64,000 nucleotides of DNA from Anaerotignum sp. MB30-C6 (GCF_030908465.1 NZ_CP133078.1:682001-746000), one strand, 5' to 3'; shown: positions 9,090 to 17,019, counted from the stretch's first letter. Translations and numbers: made by a program. The notes: generated by a model from the sequence alone, not told the origin.

Positions 9090-9125
9090 AAAAGAGTCAG
9101 GCCTAAGCCTGACTCTTTTATTTTT
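9090..9125 (+). terminator. terminator of the peroxiredoxin gene
   Basis: Stem of about 13 bp (AAAAGAGTCAGGC with GCCTGACTCTTTT) around a CTAA loop, followed by T-rich sequence; a weaker CCC/GGG hairpin precedes it. Confidence 0.9.
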
Positions 9126-9128
9126 ATA

Positions 9129-9160
9129 GCCCTGTGTGCAAGACAGGGCGGATTTTTTAT
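9129..9160. terminator. second, probably bidirectional terminator
   Basis: GCCCTGT/ACAGGGC stem followed by T6 on the plus strand and A/T-rich sequence on the other side; it lies between convergent genes. Confidence 0.75.
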
Positions 9161-9165
9161 TAAAA

Positions 9166-9765
9166 TTAATTAGAGACTTCGTTTTCGCTCTCTTTGCCAA
9201 AAGAGTTGGCAAGGTCTTCTCCAATGGATAATAGACCGCCAGTTATTCCATCGGCAAGCTTTTCATTAGGAATAATTAACCACCCTGTTTCGCCTTTTTC
9301 TAATTGGATTTCTACTTCTGTTTCAATTGTTGTGTCCTTATTTGCTTCAAGAGCATTCACAAATGCTTCACTTTGCTTTGCCTCTAGTGTTGCTTCATCA
9401 AGGTCAGAGAAAGCAAGGGAAAACAATTCGCTGATGACATCTCCCATTACAGGTTTCATATCGATATTTTTAATCGTGGTTTTCACAGTTGCAGTTGAAT
9501 CATTTACTTTGGTAGAGACTACCTGAAAGGAAAGTGTTTCAAAAATACGAATCATTTCATTAGCCAATTCTTCTTCTTCCATTTCACTAAGTACTTGGTC
9601 GTTTTCTTCCATAACATATGTTTTTGCAGTTTCAAAATCTTTACTTTTTATTGCATTTAAGTAATTGGTTACTACTTCTTCAGGGGAATCAATTTTTTTA
9701 CCACAACTAATACAGCTTAACGACATAACAAGAATAATGCAGATTGCTAAAAATTTTTTTAACAT
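9166..9765 (-). CDS. putative lipoprotein, DUF4878-like
   Basis: The N-terminus is a lipoprotein-type signal peptide: charged 'MLKKF', a hydrophobic stretch and two candidate lipobox cysteines in 'MSLSCISCGKK'. The mature part starts with 'SPEEVVTNYLNAIKSKDFE', typical of NTF2-like DUF4878 lipoproteins, whose members are mostly uncharacterised. The rest is acidic and soluble, so it is likely anchored on the outer face of the membrane. The ribosome site GGAGGAAG precedes the ATG. A decayed lipoprotein-like frame lies just upstream on the same strand. Confidence 0.75.
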   Translation of the reverse strand: MLKKFLAICIILVMSLSCISCGKKIDSPEEVVTNYLNAIKSKDFETAKTYVMEENDQVLSEMEEEELANEMIRIFETLSFQVVSTKVNDSTATVKTTIKNIDMKPVMGDVISELFSLAFSDLDEATLEAKQSEAFVNALEANKDTTIETEVEIQLEKGETGWLIIPNEKLADGITGGLLSIGEDLANSFGKESENEVSN

Positions 9766-9791
9766 ACCTCTTCCTCCTAATTAATAAATAC

Positions 9792-9908
9792 TTAAGTTTT
9801 TTTTGATACTTCTGTTTTAATCTTTTTGGGAGCAGAAGCAAGTTCAGATCCTTCTCCGCAACCAGATAATGATAAAACTAGAGTTAGTATGTTGCAATAA
9901 GCTATTTG
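9792..9908 (-). pseudogene. remnant of a second small lipoprotein gene
   Basis: On the minus strand a 38-codon open stretch reads through a hydrophobic segment into a perfect lipobox ('LTLVLSLSGCGEGSELAS') and then stops. It has no start codon or ribosome site; a stop lies immediately upstream. It looks like the signal-peptide part of a lipoprotein gene that lost both its start and its body. Seen in sequence; the decay interpretation is inference. Confidence 0.4.
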
Positions 9909-9911
9909 TCA

Positions 9912-10711
9912 TAACTATCTCTCAAATATTAACATATAAAGTAATATTTTGGAAGTGGATGCTGGTGAACACACGTCCTAATCTTCTTAATAAAATGAAT
10001 TCATTCACGAAAAAAATTAGGGAATTGTTTATTGAGCGTGCTTAGGCAACCTGCTTTAACTACTATGGAGCATTTGCGAAAGCTACTGCCCAAATTACTA
10101 TACAGGAAATGGAAGGAAATACAATGCCCTCATCTAAGTGTAGAAGGGGGTAGAGAGCTAATAAAACATACCTACGTTGATAAGACGAAAGAAAAATCAA
10201 ACCTAATATATCTTTAGGGATGTAGGGGCATGTTTCTATGATAAAAGAGATTAATTATTGTGTGATTAAAATTATTTTTTGTATCAAGTAAAGGAAACAT
10301 CAAAACAAAGGACATAAAATTGAATAGCTTTGTAGTGGATACTGAGTTGTCTAAATTGAAAAATATATTGCCATAACTTTGCCATTTGTTTGCCGTTACT
10401 TGCAAACTGTCTGCAAGTCTATGTAGGATTTAATGTTTATATTTAAGTATTTAGTATTATTTTTTAAATCCTATTGGAGTTTTTCGACTTCTTCTTTTTT
10501 ATTCTATTAGATAAAGGGGCAGAGCGTGTGTGTCCAAATGTGCAATCAAAACAAGCAAAGCAATCAGATGGTCATATAAAGGAAATTATACAGTGTTGCC
10601 TTAATATTGCATAAGAAATTTTTAAGAATTACAAGGCCCAAAAGTAGTTGGATATTTTTGGTAAAAGAGGTATACTATTTTTGTTGAGTTAAATTTAGAA
10701 AGGGTGAAAGT
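9912..10711. other. gene-poor stretch with a decayed frame
   Basis: No intact gene. At 9995 an ATG opens a frame (MNSFTKKIRELFIERA) that meets TAG at 10043 and then stays open to 10153 with a protein-like composition ('CFNYYGAFAKATAQITI'); another frame takes over around 10140-10216. This may be an eroded gene with an amber codon and a frameshift, of unknown identity. The remainder is AT-rich with no recognisable element. Confidence 0.3.
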
Positions 10712-11596
10712 ATGTTAGATGCAATTAACAATAAAGAATTAGGGATTAAGGAGATTTTGTCCATTGCCTTATACTTATTTAAAATGAATTTTAAGTCAAT
10801 TATGATTGTTGTCTCGGCGATATTTTTCCCGATTAGTATTTTGAGTGAGATACTATTGGATAGGATAGGTAATTCTTTAGCAATGATAGATGATGTTGTG
10901 GATATTTCTTTTCTTACGCAAACAATAGCGAGTTTTTTTCAGAATTATGTATTATTGATGATGGTGATGCTGTTTTTGGTGCCTGTTGGTGAGGTTGCAA
11001 TTGCAAAGATAACAAAAAGCTATTTATGCAACGAACCTATTCATATGGGGCATATCATCGGGGAGGCAATGAGTTGCCTTTGGGGTGTAATAATTACAGA
11101 ACTTATTTATATTTTTTTTATTTTTTTAGTAAGTCTTGTTGTTGCATTACCTAGTACATTTCTTGCATTACAATTTGTAAATGTTTCCAACCCTGTTAGA
11201 GTAGGATTGTATTTCATAATTAATGGAATTCCTGTTGCCTATTTTTTGGTGATTTGGGTATTTCATGTGTATATCATAGGGTTAAGAGAGACAAAAGGCT
11301 GGAAAGCCCTTGTATACAGTAAGAATTTAATAAAGAATAGGTTTTGGAAAACAGCAGGCTATATTGTTTTGACGAATTTAATTGTTGTGGGTTGGGGTTT
11401 GTTAGCAGACCGAATATTTATGTTAACACAAGAGAATAATGCCTCCAGTATTTTAAGTTCAACCCTTGCTTATATTCTCGGCAGTTTTACCTATATTATA
11501 ATTACTGTTTTGTTTATGAACAGAGAGTCTATTTTGTTGGGAGAAAAATATTACCCTATTGAAAATGAATTTGATAGTACGATTGTTGACGATTAA
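10712..11596 (+). CDS. polytopic membrane protein of unknown function
   Basis: A 294-residue protein with about six strongly hydrophobic segments, beginning around residue 30 and ending with a hydrophobic helix before a short acidic tail. The pattern of long helices and the motif 'GWKALVYSKNLIKNRFWKT' resemble the YciC/glycerophosphodiesterase-membrane-domain type of integral membrane proteins, but I would not assign a function. AGAAAGGGTGAAAG is the ribosome site. It is monocistronic with a long hairpin terminator 120 bases downstream. Confidence 0.7.
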   Translation: MLDAINNKELGIKEILSIALYLFKMNFKSIMIVVSAIFFPISILSEILLDRIGNSLAMIDDVVDISFLTQTIASFFQNYVLLMMVMLFLVPVGEVAIAKITKSYLCNEPIHMGHIIGEAMSCLWGVIITELIYIFFIFLVSLVVALPSTFLALQFVNVSNPVRVGLYFIINGIPVAYFLVIWVFHVYIIGLRETKGWKALVYSKNLIKNRFWKTAGYIVLTNLIVVGWGLLADRIFMLTQENNASSILSSTLAYILGSFTYIIITVLFMNRESILLGEKYYPIENEFDSTIVDD

Positions 11597-11712
11597 CTCT
11601 GAGATTCTAAAACGAAATACATTGGAACAATATTCAAAATAGAGAAGTTAAGTTAAATCTATATTAGGTTGCGATGATTATTATTTTTATAGCGAATGTT
11701 ATAATAGGTGTT

Positions 11713-11762
11713 GTGTAGTTAATGTATCTTGACTGGATATGTTGGCTACACGATTTTTTATT
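11713..11762 (+). terminator. long-stem terminator
   Basis: Sixteen-bp stem with several G-U pairs (GTGTAG... with ...CTACAC) followed by a T6 tract; it ends the transcript of the membrane protein gene. Confidence 0.85.
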
Positions 11763-11876
11763 TGTGAATTTTGATTGTTAAATTGATGTATAAAATGTGA
11801 GTTCGAGAAAGTGGATGAATTGTGAAAAGAATATTTGCTCATTCAGAATAGACAAACAACCATATGTTATATCGGA

Positions 11877-12066
11877 ATGGTAAGAGAGAATGAGATCAAG
11901 TATTTCAATGATATGTGTGAAACAGCTTACAACTTAGTAAAATTAAAAGGATTTCCCAAAATCACAATAGTGTGGAAGATATTACATCCCCGAAGAAGAA
12001 TTCCATGAATGGATCAAAGATAATACATATTCAAAAATTCTTCTTAAAAATTATTTACTATACTAA
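11877..12066 (+). pseudogene. frameshifted excisionase-like HTH gene next to attL
   Basis: Two overlapping frames join into one recognisable small DNA-binding protein. The first gives 'YNLVKLKGFPKITI', the second, one frame over, gives 'GRYYIPEEEFHEWIKDN' up to a TAA at 12064. Together they match the tail of AlpA/excisionase-type HTH proteins (…KGFPxIxIGRxxxIPxEEFxxWI). The N-terminus is also degraded, with no ribosome site. It lies 55 bases outside the prophage attL, so it is likely a relic of an earlier element that used the same tRNA site. Confidence 0.65.
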
Positions 12067-12120
12067 TGCTTATGGTAAATTGATATGGTAAAAAATAGAT
12101 ATAGTTATGTTAAAAATATT

Positions 12121-12252
12121 TTTACCGCAAAATCACACCTTCAAAACGAAATCAAAAAAGTGCTGAAAACGTTGCTAAATCAACATTCCCAACACCTTTT
12201 ATAAGTCATCGAGGCGACAAGATTTGAACTTGCGACCTCTACATCCCTAATG
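12121..12252. repeat. attL: 132-bp attachment repeat, left copy
   Basis: Identical over 132 bases to 52581-52712. It contains the 3' 44 nt of the tRNA-Pro gene (12209-12252, minus strand, cut in the anticodon loop) and the 88 bases downstream of it, including a copy of the tRNA terminator (12154-12195). The tRNA fragment here is non-functional. Confidence 0.95.
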
Positions 12253-12302
12253 ATTATTAAAAGTGCCTAGAAACGTTGATATTACGGCAATGCATAAAAG
12301 TT

Positions 12303-12324
12303 TGACCCATACCTTGACCCATAC
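12303..12324 (+). repeat. probable arm-type integrase sites, left arm
   Basis: Two copies of TGACCCATAC spaced 12 bp apart, between attL and the integrase stop. The same decamer occurs three times just inside attR. Direct repeats in both arms of attP are the usual binding sites for the N-terminal domain of tyrosine integrases. Confidence 0.65.
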
Positions 12325-12373
12325 TTTATTTATTAAAATTTTAATGTAATTATATTTGAATACATTTGAATAT

Positions 12374-13546
12374 TTATTCATTTATTGACTTCAGATAGGC
12401 ATTCAGTTTGCCTAAAGCCCTTGTTTTATGAAGTTCATCCAAATGTGTATAAATTTGCAGTGTTGTTTCAATATCTTTATGCCCTAACTGATCCCTTGCA
12501 GCAAGTACATCAATGCCGGAATGGTATAACATTGTTGCGTAGGTATGTCGCAACCAATGTGGGGTGAACTTTGGGATAAGCATAGGGAATTTAATTGGAT
12601 CATATTTGCTTGTGGGTTTCCTTGTATTAATAGGAACCTTGGCATATTTCAAATTGAGCTCTGTCATATAGCTATCCCATAAACGTCTGAAGCTGTTTGT
12701 TGTCATCATATCTCCCTTTGCAGAGGGACACATATAAATGCTTTCAGCTTTCTTGAATTCGTTACAAAGATAGTCAAACAGGTTGTCGGGGATATAAACA
12801 ACTCGGTCACGTCCGTTTTTGGTATGGGGTTTTACCACAAGTTTTCCATTTTCCAAAGAAACAGACTTATTTACATTTATTGCTCTTTTGTCTCTAAGAA
12901 AGTCCGCCCAAGTTAAAGGAATAATCTCGCCCCGCCTTAATCCTGCGTAAAGCATAACCATTGCCATTCTTTGTGCCCTGTGTGGAGTGTTTACAATCCA
13001 TTGTTGTTCTTCATCTGTTAATGCCCTGCGAGTGCTTTCCTCTTCTTTTTTCGGTATCTTTATTGCCTTGGCTGGGTTATAGTCAATAATGCGGTTGTCG
13101 ATAGCCATCTGAAATATTTGCGAAACCGTGAGTTTCATTTCTTTAAGCGAGGTGCGTGAACTCGGACGTCCTGTGTTAGAATTCATTATAGACCATTCAT
13201 TAATGATTTTCTGCAAATCTGCGGTGCGGATGAGTTTTATATCATTGTTACGCAAACAGTCAAACTTTTTTGAAGAATAGTCATAGCACTGATAACGGCC
13301 ATAGCTGACTTCTGTTTTCTTGGATTCGAGCCATGTGTCCAGCATGAAACCGAAAGATGTATCCTCCGCAAGTAAATTCATCCCTTTATCCATGTCTGTT
13401 TTATATTTCTTTGCTTTGTTATTAGCCTCTTTTTTAGTAGAGCCATAAAAGTATTTGTATTTTTTCTTCCCGTCTTCAAGCCCTAAATAGATGCCAACTC
13501 GTTCTCTTTTCTTTTTCGTTTCTTTTTTGATTTCTTTTTTAGCCAC
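12374..13546 (-). CDS. int: phage tyrosine integrase
   Basis: Site-specific recombinase of 390 residues that would insert and excise the prophage at tRNA-Pro. The N-terminal part carries a basic AP2-like arm-binding segment ('GKKKYKYFYGSTKKEA'), then a SAM-like core-binding domain, then the catalytic domain with all expected residues: Arg204 ('LYAGLRRGE'), His330 and Arg333 ('HWLRHTYAT'), His356 ('LGHKD') and the nucleophile Tyr366 ('QIYTHL'). The start is GTG with an AGGGAG site. A 19-codon ORF upstream overlaps the start by eight bases and may couple translation. Its stop faces attL, as usual for integrases next to their att site. Confidence 0.97.
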   Translation of the reverse strand: MAKKEIKKETKKKRERVGIYLGLEDGKKKYKYFYGSTKKEANNKAKKYKTDMDKGMNLLAEDTSFGFMLDTWLESKKTEVSYGRYQCYDYSSKKFDCLRNNDIKLIRTADLQKIINEWSIMNSNTGRPSSRTSLKEMKLTVSQIFQMAIDNRIIDYNPAKAIKIPKKEEESTRRALTDEEQQWIVNTPHRAQRMAMVMLYAGLRRGEIIPLTWADFLRDKRAINVNKSVSLENGKLVVKPHTKNGRDRVVYIPDNLFDYLCNEFKKAESIYMCPSAKGDMMTTNSFRRLWDSYMTELNLKYAKVPINTRKPTSKYDPIKFPMLIPKFTPHWLRHTYATMLYHSGIDVLAARDQLGHKDIETTLQIYTHLDELHKTRALGKLNAYLKSINE

Positions 13547-13598
13547 TAAAACACTCCCTTTTAAATTTTGGTAAGTGCGTTATAAGGTTTTTGGCCAT
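13539..13598 (-). CDS. 19-residue leader ORF overlapping the integrase start
   Basis: ATG at 13598 is preceded by an excellent ribosome site (AAAGGAGG, nine bases away), much better than that of the integrase itself. The frame encodes MAKNLITHLPKFKRECFSG and stops eight bases inside the integrase gene. This looks like a translational-coupling leader peptide that sets integrase synthesis. Evidence is only the ribosome site and overlap. Confidence 0.45.
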   Translation of the reverse strand: MAKNLITHLPKFKRECFSG

Positions 13599-13652
13599 AA
13601 AAATAAGACCTCCTTTATTTAATTTGGTATGGTAAATAAAGCGGTCTTGTGG

Positions 13653-13735
13653 TATAATCTGCTTGTTGAAGGCGGGTGTACCACGGTATGACCGCTTGTC
13701 CCTCACTTCGTTGGTAGCGGAGTGGGGATTTTTTT
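13653..13735 (+). ncRNA. candidate short plus-strand RNA between integrase and the next gene
   Basis: A TATAAT at 13653-13658 is followed by about 70 bases rich in GC hairpins and a good intrinsic terminator (13700-13735, CCC-CACT/AGTG-GGG stem plus T7). Both neighbouring genes are on the minus strand, so this terminator serves neither. A small RNA transcribed away from the integrase promoter region is the simplest reading; the -35 is weak. Confidence 0.4.
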
Positions 13736-13736
13736 A

Positions 13737-14633
13737 TTAAAATAGCGTTGTTTGTGAATCTGCTGGAATATCATTTGAATCAATGAAGTTATAAACCTTT
13801 AAAATCTTATATTTCGGAGGCGTTATTGTCCTCCGATCGTCTTTATCAGTTTCTAAATCGATTTGTAATTTAGCATGCAAATGTTTAGGTATGTCTATGC
13901 GGATATCACCGTCTTGAACTTTTGTTAACCATTCTTCATCTTCTATGGTTGCATCTATCGAAATATTTTTAAAAACGAAAGTCCATTTTGATTTGCCTAC
14001 ATAAACAGCCTTTTTAATTTCTAAGTATGCATCCATTGTTTGTGTATGAATTTTTAGAGATTCGACAGATGTATGCTCAAAGAGTGTATTCATTTTTTGC
14101 ACATCTTCAGCAGAACATTTTACTGTATCATTGTGACTGCCGATAGAAAACCCATTGCCACCATTGCTTTCATTGGATGCCGCTACAATGTTTACTACCA
14201 TATTATCTATATGCACATTGCTCAGTATTGTACCACTAGCTTTCGGTGCATATATAAAGCTCCCATCGTTTCTCTCTATTTTTATATTTTCACCTTCAGT
14301 GGTCACATTTTTCGGTGTCTCATTTTTTAAAAATTTCTTGATTTTAAATGCCCCGATAACAGCACTAGCAATGAGGGTCGCGAATTTTTCATGGTCACTC
14401 ATTATGGTCTCTGCTATTTCACAAACTGTTTGAAATATTACTTCAAAGCTTCCGTTTTTAAACGTTGTGATGTTCAATTTTAAAAATGCCTCAGGGTCTT
14501 CGGTATTGGAAATTGCTTTTGTAAGTTCTGCAAAGCTTTTTATGGTACTGGCAAGTTGGATGGCATCAACAGAACTATCGCCATCTAAATGAAAACTAAA
14601 TGTTTCAACACTTTTCACAAGCATTCCTCCCAC
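13737..14633 (-). CDS. uncharacterised protein of the lysogeny region
   Basis: A 298-residue soluble protein with no membrane segment apart from a short Ala/Ile-rich stretch near residue 90. The N-terminal part ('TFSFHLDGDSSVDAIQLAST') recalls phage and island proteins of unknown function that begin with a similar 'FxLdGdxxidxxxLaxti' stretch. The C-terminal half is predicted beta-rich. It is transcribed as a single gene toward the integrase, is flanked by hairpins on both sides and is probably expressed in the lysogen. This position is typical of superinfection-exclusion or other lysogenic genes, but no function can be assigned. GTG start with GGAGGTG site. Confidence 0.7.
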   Translation of the reverse strand: MGGMLVKSVETFSFHLDGDSSVDAIQLASTIKSFAELTKAISNTEDPEAFLKLNITTFKNGSFEVIFQTVCEIAETIMSDHEKFATLIASAVIGAFKIKKFLKNETPKNVTTEGENIKIERNDGSFIYAPKASGTILSNVHIDNMVVNIVAASNESNGGNGFSIGSHNDTVKCSAEDVQKMNTLFEHTSVESLKIHTQTMDAYLEIKKAVYVGKSKWTFVFKNISIDATIEDEEWLTKVQDGDIRIDIPKHLHAKLQIDLETDKDDRRTITPPKYKILKVYNFIDSNDIPADSQTTLF

Positions 14634-14687
14634 GAGAACACCTCCATTCTAATATACAAATAGTATAACATATGTTTGAATGTATGT

Positions 14688-14731
14688 TCTCTTTTTTTGT
14701 CGTAAATTATATGGTACGATAAAAAAAGAGA
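14688..14731. terminator. 17-bp symmetric hairpin
   Basis: TCTCTTTTTTTGTCGTA pairs with TACGATAAAAAAAGAGA apart from one G-U; long T and A runs make it a terminator in both directions. It isolates the preceding gene's promoter region from the repressor operon. Confidence 0.6.
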
Positions 14732-14764
14732 AGGAAATATTTTCTAAATCATTTTTTCTCACTT

Positions 14765-14800
14765 CCCTCACAGTATTCGCAGTACTGTGGGGGATTTTTT
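14765..14800 (+). terminator. plus-strand terminator-like hairpin
   Basis: CACAGTA/TACTGTG stem with CCC/GGG base, then T6. It lies just after the stop of the minus-strand ImmA-like gene, but its T tract is on the plus strand. Confidence 0.6.
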
Positions 14801-14805
14801 ATTGT

Positions 14806-15012
14806 CTAAAAACTTTCAACTTTGGATAACGGTTCTAAAGAATAAAAATCATTTCTTTTTATATGCGTTAATTCGTGTTTAACTGCCGCTCTCTGAGCTT
14901 CTAATGACAGTCTTACATTTATATAAACATTGTAAAAACCGCTCTCATCTTGAACTGTAATGCCATTTATACGGCATGGCAAATCTATAAACCTAATACA
15001 CACATCTTCCAT
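14806..15012 (-). CDS. miniature ImmA/IrrE-like metallopeptidase
   Basis: A product of 68 residues with the zinc-protease motif 'VKHELTHIKRND' (HExxH) near the middle. ImmA-type proteins cleave phage repressors under stress and normally sit next to the repressor gene, as here: the ATG at 15012 follows the repressor stop by two bases. It is roughly half the usual length and lacks room for a full catalytic domain with the third zinc ligand, so it may be a minimal or remnant form. An in-frame ATG at 15036 has no ribosome site. Confidence 0.65.
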   Translation of the reverse strand: MEDVCIRFIDLPCRINGITVQDESGFYNVYINVRLSLEAQRAAVKHELTHIKRNDFYSLEPLSKVESF

Positions 15013-15016
15013 AGCA

Positions 15017-15415
15017 TCACCGCCCTTGACTATCATCCCTTAGCGCTTCAATAATTTTTACTGCCTTAATAATATCTTCGGGCGTGGCATTTTTGCTAAC
15101 TGAGAATAGCATTTTCATTTCTGGTTTAGAACGCAAGCTGTCTATCAATTCAAGCGTTTCATCATCCAATACAACGAGGTTATCGTCCTCGTCTACGACT
15201 TTAATATTTGGCTCTGGTTCTTTGCCTGTCAGCAAGTAATCAGTGGTTACGCCGAAGTGGTTTGCGATTTTATCTAAATATTTAGTATAGGAGGTACTTT
15301 TCCTATTTAACCAATCGCTTACCGAACTGCTTCTTGCTCCGGCTACTCTAGCTAAATCAGCCTGTTTCATTTGGTTATTTTCCATAAGTTTTAATATTCT
15401 ATCAACCGTATCCAT
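15017..15415 (-). CDS. CI-like phage repressor (XRE-type HTH)
   Basis: The 132-residue protein starts with an XRE helix-turn-helix ('QMKQADLARVAGARSSSVSD', then 'WLNRKSTS') and ends with a short acidic domain but no LexA-like autoprotease domain. It should maintain lysogeny by binding the operators at 15446-15597. The ATG at 15415 has GGAGGTATCACA before it; the frame is open further upstream only across the operator region. Together with the ImmA-like partner, this suggests a repressor inactivated by a separate protease rather than by self-cleavage. Confidence 0.85.
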   Translation of the reverse strand: MDTVDRILKLMENNQMKQADLARVAGARSSSVSDWLNRKSTSYTKYLDKIANHFGVTTDYLLTGKEPEPNIKVVDEDDNLVVLDDETLELIDSLRSKPEMKMLFSVSKNATPEDIIKAVKIIEALRDDSQGR

Positions 15416-15445
15416 TGTGATACCTCCACAAAAGCACCAAAATAA

Positions 15446-15597
15446 TACGAAAACCGTGCAAAAGCTATTGACGTGTACGAAAACAGAGTATATAATAACG
15501 TCATAAGCACGAAATTCGTGTAACAAATGCTTTAAGTCTATTTTTTTACTATTTTTGATCTCGCAAATTGATAATAGCACGAAAACCGACGAAAAGC
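15446..15597. promoter_or_regulatory. lysogeny operators and early promoter
   Basis: A repeated motif with core CACGAAAAC or TACGAAAAC occurs at 15446-15459, 15475-15488, 15507-15521 (as a full palindrome CACGAAATTCGTG) and 15577-15597. An excellent sigma-A promoter, TTGACG (15468-15473), 17-bp spacer, TATAAT (15491-15496), points rightward; the second operator lies in its spacer. The repressor therefore probably blocks early transcription directly. Confidence 0.75.
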
Positions 15598-15617
15598 AAT
15601 AGAAAAGGGGTGAAATA

Positions 15618-15800
15618 TTGAAATTTTATACGACTTTCGAGGTGGCAGACCTCTTAAAAGTGTCAGAACGCACTATTCGAGAGTGGATTAGAGGAGGAAA
15701 ACTTGGTGCAACAAAGCTAGGTGGCACGAAAACAGTGCGCATCAGTGAGGATGATTTAAATAAGTTCCTCAGCGATAATCGTGTTGTCGCACAGGACTAA
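15618..15800 (+). CDS. excisionase/MerR-type small DNA-binding protein
   Basis: Sixty residues forming a winged-helix HTH_17 domain: 'TFEVADLLKVSERTIREWI' then 'GKLGATKLGGTKTVRISEDD'. As the first gene of the rightward early transcript it occupies the Cro/excisionase position; either a directionality factor for excision or a lytic regulator is possible. The start is TTG with AAAGGGGTG upstream. Confidence 0.8.
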   Translation: MKFYTTFEVADLLKVSERTIREWIRGGKLGATKLGGTKTVRISEDDLNKFLSDNRVVAQD

Positions 15801-15814
15801 AAAGGAGGATTAAG

Positions 15815-16675
15815 ATGAACCAGCTAACATTGTTTGAACAAGGGTTAGTCCCCGTCTACAAAACAGACCAAGGGGAACACGTAGTAAACGGCAGGGAACT
15901 TTGGGAGGGATTACAGAGTAAAAGTAAATTTGCGGACTGGATTAAAAATAAGTTTGCAGAGTGCGAAGCCGTCGAAAATGAGGACTTTGAGAGTTTTTCT
16001 AAAAATTTAGAAAAAGGTGGTAGACCTACCATTGAATACATCATCAAACTTGACACAGCCAAAGAAATGGCGATGCTGGAACGTAATGAAATTGGAAAAT
16101 CCGTTCGGAAATATTTCATTGCAGTCGAAAAGAAATCTAAACAAGTACCGCAGTTGCAACAGCTTACACCCGAACTGCAAATGATTAAAGGTTTATTCGA
16201 CAACGCAGTTTCAGAAAGAGAAGCAAGGCTTAAACAAGCGGTAGAGATAGAAGAAATCAAAGAGGATGTTCGACGTGTAAAGGAAAAATTGACAACCGAA
16301 AAACAAGTAGAGGTTGCCCCCGTGCAAACAGAAATCACTCTTGCGGCTGACGTTTACAGCAAGACGATGAAGAAAGACAGGATTTCAACAGAGCGTGTAG
16401 CAGGTATGTATTGTGTAAATTCAAGAGCCTTTTATGACACGCTTTATAAATTAGGTTTGGTTATTCCCGGTACAAAAAGAGGCTGGAGACTGAATCCCTT
16501 ATATGAAAACAAAGGATTAGGCTTTAACGAAAACGCAACAATGGAGTACTCCTCCGTTTCTTGGTCGCAAAAAGGTGTAAAGATTATCAAGGATATGCTG
16601 AAAAATAATGGCGTGACACCTATAAAGCGGTTGCCGCCCAAAAAGAAGGTTGTCAGCCGTAAAGGGTTGATTTAG
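15815..16675 (+). CDS. AntA/AntB-family antirepressor
   Basis: The N-terminal 110 residues are an AntA/AntB domain ('VVNGRELWEGLQSKSKFADW', then 'IIKLDTAKEMAMLERNEIGK'). The C-terminal part is a KilA-C-like DNA-binding region ('STERVAGMYCVNSRAFYDTL'), with a coiled-coil linker rich in Glu and Lys around residues 130-165. Antirepressors of this class counteract the phage repressor during induction. AAGGAGG lies upstream of the ATG, 14 bases after the preceding gene, in the same early operon. Confidence 0.88.
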   Translation: MNQLTLFEQGLVPVYKTDQGEHVVNGRELWEGLQSKSKFADWIKNKFAECEAVENEDFESFSKNLEKGGRPTIEYIIKLDTAKEMAMLERNEIGKSVRKYFIAVEKKSKQVPQLQQLTPELQMIKGLFDNAVSEREARLKQAVEIEEIKEDVRRVKEKLTTEKQVEVAPVQTEITLAADVYSKTMKKDRISTERVAGMYCVNSRAFYDTLYKLGLVIPGTKRGWRLNPLYENKGLGFNENATMEYSSVSWSQKGVKIIKDMLKNNGVTPIKRLPPKKKVVSRKGLI

Positions 16676-16692
16676 CAAGGGAGGGGACAAGT

Positions 16693-17019
16693 ATGAGCCA
16701 ACCAGCACAACCTACAATGTTGTCGTGCCCTGACCTAGCTAAGCGATGGGGGAGGGATGTTAAAACGATTAGAAAATTAATCGCAGAGAAAAAAATCAAG
16801 CCCAATAAAATCACAAATATGTTTCCGCTGGACTACATTGAAGCAATCGAGAAAGCAGACATTGACTTGGATACAGTTAGTGCATTTGCATTAAGAGCGA
16901 AAGACCGAAAAATTGAACAGTTGGAAAAGGAAAACGCAATGTTAAAAAGCACATTATTGCAAGTAGCGGTCACAGCCAACGAAGTGGCGGCACAGTTAAT
17001 GAAGGGTCAAGCAGTCTAG
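16693..17019 (+). CDS. small HTH protein with coiled coil
   Basis: The first half holds a helix-turn-helix ('CPDLAKRWGRDVKTIRKLI'); the second half is a heptad-type coiled coil ('DRKIEQLEKENAMLKSTLLQ'), so the protein is probably a dimeric DNA-binding regulator of the early region. It has a GGGAGGGG ribosome site. No specific family is recognised. Confidence 0.7.
   Translation: MSQPAQPTMLSCPDLAKRWGRDVKTIRKLIAEKKIKPNKITNMFPLDYIEAIEKADIDLDTVSAFALRAKDRKIEQLEKENAMLKSTLLQVAVTANEVAAQLMKGQAV

Noticed and set aside
10032-10217. 61-codon frame
   Set aside because: Not supported as intact; the neighbouring frame looks more protein-like and is itself interrupted.
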